NCBI GenBank assembly: GCA_020635695.1
Contig: JACJZH010000022.1
Location: forward strand, 1 to 20,250
Length of the DNA stretch: 20,250 bases
Direction of reading: 5' to 3'
From: Flavobacteriales bacterium
Lineage (GTDB): Bacteria > Bacteroidota > Bacteroidia > Flavobacteriales_F > PHOS-HE28
Every line of letters starts with the position of its first letter. Positions within the stretch are counted from its first letter, which is position 1. Below are positions 1 through 8,487 of this stretch, piece by piece. Made by a program: the position numbers and the translations under genes. The notes beneath the pieces are model-generated. The model was not told the DNA's origin and did no database searches. It worked only from the letters and a program-made list of their open reading frames with translations.

Positions 1-180
1 ACGGTACCAGTCCTGCGTAAGCCCCCAACCCACCTCCATACCGGTACCCACAAAGACATCCGTACCGATCGCGAATGCCGCAGCATCATCTCGAGCAGTA
101 CCCGGAAAGTCAGGTAACTGATACCATTGCCCGAACCCTGACACCGAGCACAACAGCCCCACCAGGCATGACGCACGCAT
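1..180 (-). CDS. Kelch-like secreted protein, N-terminal fragment (cut by window edge)
   Basis: An open frame runs from an ATG at 178-180 to the left edge: 60 codons with no stop. An in-frame TGA lies 12 codons upstream of this ATG, so it is the only ATG available. The product begins with a short signal peptide (about residues 1-17, ending SGFGQ), followed at residue 24 by FPGTARDDAAAFAIG and then DVFVGTGMEVGWGL...DWYR, the form of a Kelch beta-propeller blade (R..A..F.IG...YVGTG......DWY). Proteins of this type in Bacteroidota are usually exported and often end in a T9SS sorting domain, but the C-terminus lies outside the window. It sits 145 bp downstream of the S41 peptidase gene in the same direction. 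A TAGCTTCG word at 184-191 ends 3 bases before the ATG, close to the TAnnTTTG promoter consensus, so it may have its own promoter. Confidence 0.7.
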   Translation of the reverse strand, partial: MRASCLVGLLCSVSGFGQWYQLPDFPGTARDDAAAFAIGTDVFVGTGMEVGWGLTQDWYR

Positions 181-183
181 ACC

Positions 184-191
184 CGAAGCTA
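184..191 (-). promoter_or_regulatory. Possible -7 promoter element of the Kelch-like gene
   Basis: On the minus strand TAGCTTCG lies 3 bases before the ATG at 180. It matches five of the six fixed bases of the Bacteroidota -7 consensus TAnnTTTG. No TTG was found at the usual distance upstream. If real, the transcript would be leaderless or nearly so. Confidence 0.25.
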
Positions 192-325
192 CGCCACCGG
201 TGCGTGAGTCCCGTCAGGAACCGGACTTCTGTTCGATGGTCCTTGGCCGGGCCTTTTCCCGTGCTCCGCATCGTGCTTGCGAAGGGGGCTCAACAGCTCG
301 GTGGCACGGAATGGGCCGGGAACGA

Positions 326-1600
326 TCAGTGGTCCTCGAGCACATGGAGCGCCCTGACCAACGCGGCATCGTGGTCGAGCGCGGACGCGACCGGGTGCGT
401 CGGCATCACGCCCCGTCCGTCCACCTCACGTTCCACCAGCCACCAGTCCTTGCGGGAGATCGTGCAGGCGATCCGTGTGTGGGGCAGGTGCATGGTGCGT
501 GCGCTGCCGCTGATCACCGTCCGGTTGCCACCGCTCTCCTCGCCGATGAGGGCCCCCCGCGCGTGCAGCTCCAACTGGGCCAGTACCATCGCGGTCGCTG
601 AGAAGCTGCCGCCATCCATCAACGTGCAGAGCTTTCCGGAGTAGGTCGGGCGACGTGGCTTGGTGGTCCTTGCGAACGGGCCCTTGGCCACCAGGCTGAA
701 CGGCCGGTCCAGCAGATGCGCCAGCAGCCGTTCAGCGGAGCGTGGTCCACCGCCCTCGTTGCCACGCAGGTCGAGCACCAGCCTTTGGATGCCGCGTTCC
801 TCGAGGGTCGTGAACAGGGCATCGATGTCCTTCGTCCTCAGGTCCGCAGGCTTGAAGCTGCCGATCCGGAGCAAGGCGGTGCTGTCCGTCAGGAACGACA
901 ATTCCCAGGCGCTTCCCGTGCCGTGGGAACAGGGAGTACGCACCTCACTGCTCGTCACGGCGTCAAGCTCCATCATCGTGCGTTCGCCGTGCTGTTCGAT
1001 CAGCACCTGGAAGGATCCCGGTTCGCCGAAGGAGAGCCGGTAGTAGCTCCGGAACCATTTGTTCAGGATCCAGGTCGCGTAGCTCGTATGCCGCCCATCA
1101 CGCACCTGTCGGGTGAGCAGGGTGTCGATGATGGCTTCCGCAGGTGTCCCATTGATCCGGAGGATCCGTGCGCCGTTGTGCGGGTGGTCCGGTCGCTGGG
1201 CCTCGCATCCCAGGTACAGGGCACTGTCCGTGAATACGACCGGTAACGGGAAGTATCGCGCGGGTGTGGCCCATTCCTCGGTGGGCAGGAACAGGGTGTG
1301 GCCGTCGCCGAGCAAGGGGTACAGGGCGGCGATGCGGCCCAGGAACTCGAACTCGGTCAACGGTCGGTCCAGGCTGGTGCGCAGGCTGTCGACACGCCTG
1401 TCGAACTGCTCGGGCGTGCAGTACCGGTATGGCGCAGGATGATGCTTCTTCAGCGCCTCCACCAACGCATCGAGGTCCTCGTGCAACTGGTCCACGCTCC
1501 ACTTCGGCATCCGGCCAAAGGGATCGTCCTGCCCGCGGGCGGCCAGGAACGTGAGGCACCACGATGCGATCAGCGCAGCGCGCGTCAGTGCCGTCACCAT
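326..1600 (-). CDS. S41 family (tail-specific/tricorn-like) peptidase, secreted
   Basis: A 424-residue protein with an N-terminal signal peptide (residues 1-23, hydrophobic core AALIASWCLTFLAA, ending ARGQ). The N-terminal part (about 30-110) is a helical region with LLGDGHTLF at 97-104, whose His101 corresponds to the conserved His of tricorn-type S41 proteases. A PDZ-like stretch (about 120-215) contains GARILRINGTPA. The S41 catalytic domain (about 235-410) has LVLDLRGNEGG (274-284), the likely nucleophile Ser334 in GGSFSATAM, and GEESGGN at 353-359, where CtpA-type enzymes carry GxxTxGK with a catalytic lysine. Asn at that place is usual in the tricorn-like (Ser-His-Glu) branch. It probably cleaves peptides in the periplasm or outside the cell; no substrate can be named. 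Its ATG lies 7 bp after the fadE stop, so it is probably co-transcribed with the fad genes, although a link to fatty-acid oxidation is not evident. Confidence 0.85.
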   Translation of the reverse strand: MVTALTRAALIASWCLTFLAARGQDDPFGRMPKWSVDQLHEDLDALVEALKKHHPAPYRYCTPEQFDRRVDSLRTSLDRPLTEFEFLGRIAALYPLLGDGHTLFLPTEEWATPARYFPLPVVFTDSALYLGCEAQRPDHPHNGARILRINGTPAEAIIDTLLTRQVRDGRHTSYATWILNKWFRSYYRLSFGEPGSFQVLIEQHGERTMMELDAVTSSEVRTPCSHGTGSAWELSFLTDSTALLRIGSFKPADLRTKDIDALFTTLEERGIQRLVLDLRGNEGGGPRSAERLLAHLLDRPFSLVAKGPFARTTKPRRPTYSGKLCTLMDGGSFSATAMVLAQLELHARGALIGEESGGNRTVISGSARTMHLPHTRIACTISRKDWWLVEREVDGRGVMPTHPVASALDHDAALVRALHVLEDH

Positions 1601-1607
1601 CGTCCGA

Positions 1608-3410
<1,803 letters not shown>

Positions 3411-3415
3411 GGGTT

Positions 3416-3453
3416 CGATCGGATGATCGGGCGATCAGATGATCAGAAGATCA
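3416..3453. repeat. Iterated 8-bp GATC-word repeat, fadE-proximal arm
   Basis: The stretch is built from 8-bp words of the form (A/G)(T/C)C(T/C)GATC read on the minus strand, with GATC recurring at 8-bp steps. Its reverse complement aligns with 4348-4378 at about 24 of 31 positions, so the two form imperfect inverted repeats around the fadA-fadE insertion. It ends 5 bases before the fadE start codon. Confidence 0.8.
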
Positions 3454-3550
3454 AATGCCGTCCGGGAGTTGAACGTGGTTGATGGGTGGTTGTTTGGGCG
3501 TGTCGGCGCTCTTCCTTTGACTTGGCTGTGCTTCGCCCGGGATGCGCGCC

Positions 3551-3573
3551 GTCGGGCTATTCACTTCAAGTCC
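3551..3573 (-). repeat. Copy 1 of a paired motif (GAAGTGAATAGCCCG)
   Basis: On the minus strand this reads GGACTT followed by GAAGTGAATAGCCCG and AC. A related copy in the same orientation lies at 3614-3635 (GAAGCGGAAAGCCCG). The two share the frame GAAG-G-A-AGCCCG and begin 62 bp apart. I believe similar paired motifs occur between genes in other Bacteroidota, but could not check this. Confidence 0.45.
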
Positions 3574-3613
3574 TGGACCTGTTGCTTCGTCGTTCCTCCT
3601 CGCGATCAGGCCT

Positions 3614-3635
3614 GCGGGCTTTCCGCTTCTATCCC
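3614..3635 (-). repeat. Copy 2 of a paired motif (GAAGCGGAAAGCCCG)
   Basis: The minus strand reads GGGATA, then GAAGCGGAAAGCCCG, then C. It is the upstream (5') member of a pair with 3551-3573 in direct orientation. The pair may belong to a structured RNA or an interspersed repeat; neither is shown by this sequence alone. Confidence 0.45.
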
Positions 3636-4236
3636 TCACGCGGATTGCGGTGCTATTCATCATCCTTTCGTAGCAGAGTTGATGAGTGTCCTGGCCCGAG
3701 TCGCGATGTCTTGGAAGTACTGATAGTCGGCTGCTCAAACAAGCTCGCATTGGTCAAGGGTGAAGTAGAGCTGCGGTTCGCCAGCCGATCGGTCGCTCTC
3801 CATACTGGCAGAATCTGATAGGTGTCGATCGCGAGATCAGTTGGAATTGACATCGTCTCGAGGATCACGTCAACGGGCATTTGACATTGGGCTTACGGAT
3901 GATCGCTCCTTCCTGTAAGCCTGATGACCATGTGGTTCGGAGGTCCATCGGCAAGCAGGACTTCTGCTTGCTCATGCACCAGAGCGAATTGATGGTCACG
4001 CCTAGTCTGATCGTAAAGACGACGGTGTCGGGCGCATCACGTAGATGGCCGGAATCCACCCGTTGGGATAGACGCCCACCGCTCCTCACTGGTCATGCAG
4101 GCGTCGTCGTACCGTTGGATGAACGTTCCCGAGATGCGGAATCGTTCGAGCGAGGCGAAAGCTGTCAACCACCCTCTCGTGTCTAGTCAGCTCTCATGGG
4201 TTGACCGTGAAGCTGGATCGTCCGTTCTTAAGGACC

Positions 4237-4264
4237 GTAGCGTCGACCCACCGGGTCGACCTAC
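4237..4264. repeat. Strong hairpin / palindrome
   Basis: GTCGACCC (4242-4249) and GGGTCGAC (4253-4260) form a perfect 8-bp stem around a 3-base loop. The stem extends outward by GTAG (4237-4240) pairing with CTAC (4261-4264), with a single C bulge at 4241. It lies about 115 bp after the fadA stop. There is no T-run on either side, so it is not a classical intrinsic terminator; it might block 3' exonuclease or be an interspersed palindrome. Confidence 0.6.
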
Positions 4265-4276
4265 CATGTATCGAAC

Positions 4277-4306
4277 CACGGATCAACACGGGTCTACACG
4301 GATGAA
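4277..4306. repeat. Three tandem 10-bp CACGG units
   Basis: Units CACGGATCAA (4277-4286), CACGGGTCTA (4287-4296) and CACGGATGAA (4297-4306) follow one another without gaps. The unit length and word differ from the 8-bp repeat bordering the same region. It resembles one arm of another iterated-word element; no inverted partner was found nearby. Confidence 0.6.
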
Positions 4307-4347
4307 TGTGCTAGGGCATGGCGCCGACCATCCGATCATCCCATTTT

Positions 4348-4378
4348 CTGATCGTCCGATCATCTGATCATCTGATCC
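4348..4378. repeat. Iterated 8-bp GATC-word repeat, fadA-proximal arm
   Basis: Read on the plus strand this is a series of four 8-bp steps each ending in GATC (for example CATCTGATC). It is the inverted partner of 3416-3453, and its last base overlaps the fadA stop codon (4378-4380). The insertion boundary is therefore right at the end of the fadA reading frame. Confidence 0.8.
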
Positions 4379-5556
4379 TAGTTCAACAGTTCGAACACAC
4401 TCGCAGCACCCTGCCCCGTCCCCACGCACATGGTGACCACGCCATATTTCTGTTCGCGGCGGCGCATCTCGTTCAACAACTGGACGGTGAGCTTGGTGCC
4501 CGTACACCCCAGCGGGTGCCCCAGCGCGATCGCTCCGCCGTTCACGTTCACGATGTCCGGGTCGATGCCCAGCTCGCGCACCACGGCCAGCGATTGCGAC
4601 GCGAAGGCCTCGTTCAGCTCGAACAGCCCGATGTCGTTCAGCTTCAGCCCGGCCTTCTCCAGCGCCTTCGGCACCGCCGCCACCGGACCGATGCCCATGA
4701 TGCGCGGCTCCACACCGGCCACGTGGTAGCTCTTCAGCTGCGCGATGGGTTCCACGTTCAGTTCCTTCAACATGCGCTCGCTCACCACCAGCACGAAGGC
4801 CGCGCCATCGCTGGTCTGGCTGGCGTTGCCCGCGGTCACCGTGCCCTTGGCGTCGAACACCGGGCGCAGCTTGGCCAGCTTCTCCAGGCTGGTGTCGGCG
4901 CGCGGACCCTCGTCGGTGTCCACCACGTAGGTCTCCACCTGGCGCTTCTCGCGTTCGTCCAGGTACACCCGCTCCACCGTGTAGGGCACGATCTCGTCGG
5001 CGAACTTCCCGCTCTCGATCGCGGCCACGGCCTTCTGGTTGCTGGCCAGCGCGAAGGCGTCCTGGTCCTCGCGGCTCACCTTGAAGTCGCGCGCCACGGC
5101 CTCGGCGGTGAGGCCCATGCCCCAGTAGTACGTGGGCTGCGCCTTGCCCACTTTGGCGTTCGGCACGATGCGCCAGCCGCCGAAGGGGATCGGGCTCATG
5201 CACTCCACACCGCCCGCCACGATCACGTCGGCCTGCCCGCTGTGGATCTTGGCACTGGCGATGGCGATCGTCTCGCTGCCACTGCTGCAGTAGCGGTTCA
5301 CCGTCATGCCCGGCACCTTGTCGGTGTCCAGCCCCATCAGGCTGATCATGCGGCCGATGTTCAGGCCCTGTTCGGCCTCGGGCGTCGCGTTGCCCACGAT
5401 CACGTCGTCGATGCGGTCGCGCTCCAGCCCGGGCACCGAGTTCACGAGGTGGTTCACCACATGGGCGGAGAGGTCATCGGGACGGGTGAAACGGAATTTG
5501 CCGCGGGGTGCTTTGCCTACGGCGGAACGGAAGCCTGCTATGATGTATGCATTCAT
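4378..5556 (-). CDS. fadA: Acetyl-CoA acyltransferase (3-ketoacyl-CoA thiolase)
   Basis: A cytoplasmic thiolase that cleaves 3-ketoacyl-CoA with CoA to give acetyl-CoA and a chain two carbons shorter, the last step of the beta-oxidation cycle. At 392 residues it has normal thiolase length. All catalytic elements are present: the acyl-accepting Cys90 in NRYCSSG, NEAFA at 315-319, His347 in GHPLG, and the acid/base Cys377 in MCVGTGQG. The start MNAYIIAGFRSAVGK fits the family N-terminus. It lies between the four-helix-bundle cassette upstream and the gene-free stretch downstream; the stop codon directly touches the GATC-word repeat. The degradative role is assigned from the neighbouring fadN and fadE; by sequence alone a biosynthetic acetoacetyl-CoA thiolase would be harder to exclude. 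Confidence 0.95.
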   Translation of the reverse strand: MNAYIIAGFRSAVGKAPRGKFRFTRPDDLSAHVVNHLVNSVPGLERDRIDDVIVGNATPEAEQGLNIGRMISLMGLDTDKVPGMTVNRYCSSGSETIAIASAKIHSGQADVIVAGGVECMSPIPFGGWRIVPNAKVGKAQPTYYWGMGLTAEAVARDFKVSREDQDAFALASNQKAVAAIESGKFADEIVPYTVERVYLDEREKRQVETYVVDTDEGPRADTSLEKLAKLRPVFDAKGTVTAGNASQTSDGAAFVLVVSERMLKELNVEPIAQLKSYHVAGVEPRIMGIGPVAAVPKALEKAGLKLNDIGLFELNEAFASQSLAVVRELGIDPDIVNVNGGAIALGHPLGCTGTKLTVQLLNEMRRREQKYGVVTMCVGTGQGAASVFELLN

Positions 5557-5564
5557 CTGAGTGC

Positions 5565-5595
5565 GTCTATGGTCGTTGGTCTATGGTCGCTGGCC
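5565..5595. repeat. Iterated 14-bp word repeat, fadA-proximal arm of the four-helix-bundle cassette
   Basis: Two 14-bp units, CTATGGTCGTTGGT (5567-5580) and CTATGGTCGCTGGC (5581-5594), lie between the four-helix-bundle gene stop (5607) and the fadA start (5556). They are the reverse complement, with few mismatches, of the units at 5991-6023. Confidence 0.85.
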
Positions 5596-5606
5596 GGACA
5601 AGCTCC

Positions 5607-5972
5607 TTAGCGTCGCTTGCCGGGAGTGAGTGTTTGTTGAAGTTTGTTCACGCGGTTGGCGAGGCTGTCGATCTGAAGACCGAGGGCTTTTGCCGAGTCT
5701 GCCTGGAAGTAGCCCAGCTCAACGCCGATGGTCAGCTGCGTATCGACCTCGAAGGCTGAACCAATGGCATAGCCCAGGAACTGGTTGAACTCGCCGTTCG
5801 AATTCCTGCCCGCACCCTCTGCGATGTTGCTCGCTACGGAAACGGCAGCACGCCGCAACTGGCTCTTCAGGCCGTAGGTCTCCTCCTTCGGCAAGTCCTC
5901 GGTCAGGACATGCACAGCCTTCGCGAGCTTGATCGCATCCTTCCAGATCTCAAGATTCTTGTACCTGTTCAT
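5607..5972 (-). CDS. Four-helix-bundle protein (23S rRNA intervening-sequence / Avd-like family)
   Basis: A 121-residue protein of the family first known from open frames in 23S rRNA intervening sequences and related to the Avd accessory protein of diversity-generating retroelements. Diagnostic parts are LEIWKDAIKLAKAVHVL near the N-terminus (8-24), YGLKSQLRRAAVSVASNIAEG (from about 33), GRNSNGEFNQFLGYAIGSA, and a last helix with LGLQIDSLANRVNKL. Length is typical, so it appears intact. The molecular function of free-standing members is not established; Avd is a basic pentamer that binds nucleic acid. It lies between fadN and fadA in operon orientation, closely flanked by inverted 14-bp-word repeats. 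No reverse transcriptase, template repeat or rRNA is present here, which argues against a retroelement or rRNA insertion in place. Its relation to fatty-acid oxidation is probably nil: it looks like cargo of an inserted cassette. Confidence 0.88.
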   Translation of the reverse strand: MNRYKNLEIWKDAIKLAKAVHVLTEDLPKEETYGLKSQLRRAAVSVASNIAEGAGRNSNGEFNQFLGYAIGSAFEVDTQLTIGVELGYFQADSAKALGLQIDSLANRVNKLQQTLTPGKRR

Positions 5973-5990
5973 CCTAGAACGCTTCGCTTA

Positions 5991-6023
5991 GGACCACCGA
6001 CCATAGACCACCGACCATAGGCC
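5991..6023. repeat. Iterated 14-bp word repeat, fadN-proximal arm of the four-helix-bundle cassette
   Basis: Two perfect tandem copies of ACCACCGACCATAG (5993-6006 and 6007-6020) lie between the fadN stop (6034) and the four-helix-bundle start (5972). The reverse complement matches 5565-5595 closely, so the pair could form a ~30-bp stem in single-stranded DNA or in the operon mRNA, enclosing the four-helix-bundle gene. Confidence 0.88.
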
Positions 6024-6033
6024 AAAGACCTCA

Positions 6034-8400
6034 CTAGTTCCGCAACACCTTCCCCGTTGTGATGATCGACTGCAACCGCTCCAACGTCTTCCGCTGCATA
6101 CACAGCTCCACAAAAGCCTTGCGCTCCAGGTCCAGCAGGTATTGTTCGCTCACCTCGGTCATTTCGCTCAGATCACCACCGCATAGCACGTAGCCGAGCT
6201 TCTCGCTGATCAACGCGTCATGCTCGCTGATGTAGTGGCCACTGAGCATGCTGTTGGCGCCCACGTGCACGATGCCGAGGCCTTCCTGGCCGAGCACCTG
6301 GATGTCCTTGCGCGGTGCGGGTTTGGTGTAACCCTTGTTCCAGAGCTCCAACGCGCAGGCCTTGGCGTGGGCCAGTTGGTGGGCGCGGCTCACGATCACC
6401 TCGTCCTGGCCCGTGCGCAGGTAGCCGAGCCCGAAAGCTTCGTGCCCGCTGGTGGCCACCTTGGCCTGGCCGATGGTGAGGAAGCGTTCGCGCATGCGGT
6501 TGATGCGGATGTCGCCCTCCTTCAGTTCGTCGGCGAGGCGCAGGGCGAACTCCTTGGTGCCGCCGCCGCCGGGGATCACACCCACACCGAACTCCACCAG
6601 GCCCATGTAGGTCTCGGCGTGCGCCACCACCTTGTCCGCGTGCAGGCAGAGCTCGGTGCCGCCGCCCAGGCACAGCTGGTGCGGGGCCGCCACCACGGGG
6701 ATGGCGCTGTAGCGCATGCGCATCATGGTGTTCTGGAAGGTGCGCACGGCCATCTCCAGGTCGTCGTACTCCTGCTCCACGGCCATCATGAAGATCATGC
6801 CCACGTTGGCCCCCGCGCTGAAGTTGGCGCCGTCGTTGTAGACCACCAGGCCCTTGTAGTCCTGCTCGGCGAGGTCGATGGCCTTGTTCAGGCCCTGGAT
6901 CACCTCCGCGCCGATGGTGTTCATCTTGGTGCTCCAGCCCACCTGCAGGATGCCATCGCCCAGGTCGTGGACCTTCACCGCCTTGTTCTGCCAGACGATG
7001 CTGCTCTCGGGCAGTTCGCTGAGCACGATGGTGCCTTCCGCACGCGGCACGGGCGCGTAGCCTTTGCCGGACACATCGTAGTACAGGCGCTCGCCGTTCT
7101 CCAGCTTGTAGAAGCTGTTGTGGCCGGCCTTGAGCAGTTCATGCACCCAATCGGCCACCTGGATGCCGGCCTCCTTCATGCCGGCCATGGCCTCGGCAAG
7201 TCCCACGGCGTCCCAGAGCTCGAAGGGCCCGAGCTCCCAGCCGAAGCCGGCGCGCAGGGCGTCATCGATCTTGTAGAGGTCATCGCTGATCTCGGGCACG
7301 CGGTGGCTCACGTAGGCGAAGAGCGCGTGGAAGCTCTTGCGGTAGAACTCACCGGCCTTGTCGGTGCCGCCGTAGAGCACGGCCATGCGGGCGCGGACAT
7401 CGTCCACGTCCTTCGCCTTGGCCAACGTGTCGAACTTCGGCTTGGTCTGCGGGACGTACTCCAGCGTCTTCAGGTCCAGTTGCAGGATCTCGCTCTTCCC
7501 GTCCTTCCCCTTGTCCTTCTTGTAGAAACCCTGACCGCTCTTGCTGCCCAGCCAGCCGTTCTCCTCCATCTTCCGCAGGTAGTCGGGGATGGCGAACAGC
7601 GCGTTCCGCTCATCGTCGGGGCAGTTCTCCTGCACGCCCTTGGCCACCTTGATCAGCGTGTCCAGGCCCACCACGTCGGCGGTGCGGAAGGTGGCGCTCT
7701 TCGGTCGGCCGAGCACGGGGCCGGTCAGGCGGTCCACTTCCTCCACGGTCAGGCCCATCTCCTCCACCAGGTGGAACAGGCCCATGATGCCGAACACGCC
7801 CACGCGGTTGGCGATGAAGGCCGGCGTGTCCTTGCAGCGCACGGCGACCTTGCCCAGGATGCGGGAGCCATATTCCTCCAGGAAGTCGATCACCGCGGGA
7901 TCGGTGTCCGGTCCGGGGATCAGCTCCAGCAGCGGCAGGTAGCGCGGCGGGTTGAAGAAGTGCGTACCGCAGAAGTGCCTGCGGAAGTCGTCGCTGCGCC
8001 CCTCGGCGATCGCGTGGATGGGGATGCCGCTGGTGTTGGTGGTGATCAGCGTGCCCGGCGTGCGCACCTGGTCCACCTTCGCCAGCAGTTGCTGCTTGAT
8101 GTCCAACCGCTCGATCACCACCTCGATGATCCAGTCGCAGTCCTTGATCTTCGCGAGATCGTCATCGAAGTTCCCGGTGGTGATCCGCTTGGCGAAGCGC
8201 TTGTCGTAGATGGGGGAGGGGTTGCTCTTCAACGCGAACGCCAGGTGCTCGTTGGCCACGGCGTTCCGATCGTTGCCCTCCTTGGGCGGGATGTCGAGGA
8301 GCAGTACCTCGCAGCCCACGTTGGCGAAATGGCAGGCGATGCGACTGCCCATGACGCCGCTGCCCAGCACGGCCACCTTTCGAATGTTCCTCTTGCTCAT
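6034..8400 (-). CDS. fadN: 3-hydroxyacyl-CoA dehydrogenase / enoyl-CoA hydratase (FadN type)
   Basis: A bifunctional beta-oxidation enzyme of 788 residues that hydrates trans-2-enoyl-CoA and oxidises the resulting 3-hydroxyacyl-CoA with NAD+. The dehydrogenase comes first: Rossmann motif GSGVMG at 13-18, NTSG at 122-125, GTHFFNP with His147, LLELIPG with Glu159 (His-Glu dyad), and FIANRVG with Asn198. Further C-terminal dehydrogenase segments extend to about 430. The crotonase/hydratase domain is C-terminal (about 470-690): oxyanion loops FSAGAN (527-532) and CLGGGTEL, with Glu583, and Glu603 in LVEFGVGVIPGGGGT, equivalent to the two hydratase glutamates. This order, dehydrogenase before hydratase, and the length are those of B. 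subtilis FadN (about 790 residues) and the reverse of E. coli FadB. It is the first structural gene after marR, separated by an 87-bp gap holding an inverted repeat. Confidence 0.95.
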   Translation of the reverse strand: MSKRNIRKVAVLGSGVMGSRIACHFANVGCEVLLLDIPPKEGNDRNAVANEHLAFALKSNPSPIYDKRFAKRITTGNFDDDLAKIKDCDWIIEVVIERLDIKQQLLAKVDQVRTPGTLITTNTSGIPIHAIAEGRSDDFRRHFCGTHFFNPPRYLPLLELIPGPDTDPAVIDFLEEYGSRILGKVAVRCKDTPAFIANRVGVFGIMGLFHLVEEMGLTVEEVDRLTGPVLGRPKSATFRTADVVGLDTLIKVAKGVQENCPDDERNALFAIPDYLRKMEENGWLGSKSGQGFYKKDKGKDGKSEILQLDLKTLEYVPQTKPKFDTLAKAKDVDDVRARMAVLYGGTDKAGEFYRKSFHALFAYVSHRVPEISDDLYKIDDALRAGFGWELGPFELWDAVGLAEAMAGMKEAGIQVADWVHELLKAGHNSFYKLENGERLYYDVSGKGYAPVPRAEGTIVLSELPESSIVWQNKAVKVHDLGDGILQVGWSTKMNTIGAEVIQGLNKAIDLAEQDYKGLVVYNDGANFSAGANVGMIFMMAVEQEYDDLEMAVRTFQNTMMRMRYSAIPVVAAPHQLCLGGGTELCLHADKVVAHAETYMGLVEFGVGVIPGGGGTKEFALRLADELKEGDIRINRMRERFLTIGQAKVATSGHEAFGLGYLRTGQDEVIVSRAHQLAHAKACALELWNKGYTKPAPRKDIQVLGQEGLGIVHVGANSMLSGHYISEHDALISEKLGYVLCGGDLSEMTEVSEQYLLDLERKAFVELCMQRKTLERLQSIITTGKVLRN

Positions 8401-8415
8401 CGGTCGTTCAGATTC

Positions 8416-8479
8416 TCACCGCCTAGGCGCGAAGAGCGCAAAGAGGAACTCCTTGGCGTGCTTGGCGTCCTTGCGGTGA
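8416..8479. repeat. Cargo-free inverted repeat with iterated 9-bp words (marR-fadN gap)
   Basis: The element starts TCACCGC and ends GCGGTGA, with arms of about 30 bases that meet around a GAA loop (CAAAGAG-GAA-CTCCTTG). On the minus strand the upstream arm is made of 9-bp words such as AAGGACGCC and AAGCACGCC. It fills most of the 87 bases between the marR stop and fadN start, and its mRNA would fold into a long imperfect hairpin just before fadN. Confidence 0.7.
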
Positions 8480-8487
8480 TCGGCATT

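Larger units (their letters stand above)
3411..4377. other. Gene-free stretch between fadA and fadE, bounded by inverted repeats
   Basis: No reading frame in these 967 bases has a recognisable product. The longest ones (74-110 codons on either strand) look like chance: they have no family signature, overlap one another in several frames and use bases unlike the neighbouring genes. The section from about 3690 to 4200 is visibly less G+C rich than the flanking genes. The contents in order are: an 8-bp-word repeat (3416-3453), two related motifs (3551-3573 and 3614-3635), unassigned sequence (about 3690-4230), a strong hairpin (4237-4264), three 10-bp CACGG units (4277-4306), and an inverted copy of the first repeat (4348-4378) that touches the fadA stop codon. 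It may be a decayed gene or mobile cassette. Overlapping minus-strand frames at 3865-4089 and 3653-3880 could be remnants of a protein gene, but I recognise nothing in them. Confidence 0.7.

Noticed and set aside
3451..3750. 99-codon minus-strand frame and neighbouring 74-110-codon frames as small genes
   Set aside because: No recognisable family, mutual overlap, and the first is largely made of the paired repeat motifs.
4237..4264. Intrinsic terminator after fadA
   Set aside because: The stem is strong but no T-run follows on either strand, and fadE lies further downstream in the same direction.
5607..5972. Diversity-generating retroelement, suggested by the Avd-like protein
   Set aside because: No reverse transcriptase, template repeat or variable repeat is present nearby.
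5607..5972. 23S rRNA intervening sequence in place
   Set aside because: Flanking sequence is fadN and fadA, not rRNA.
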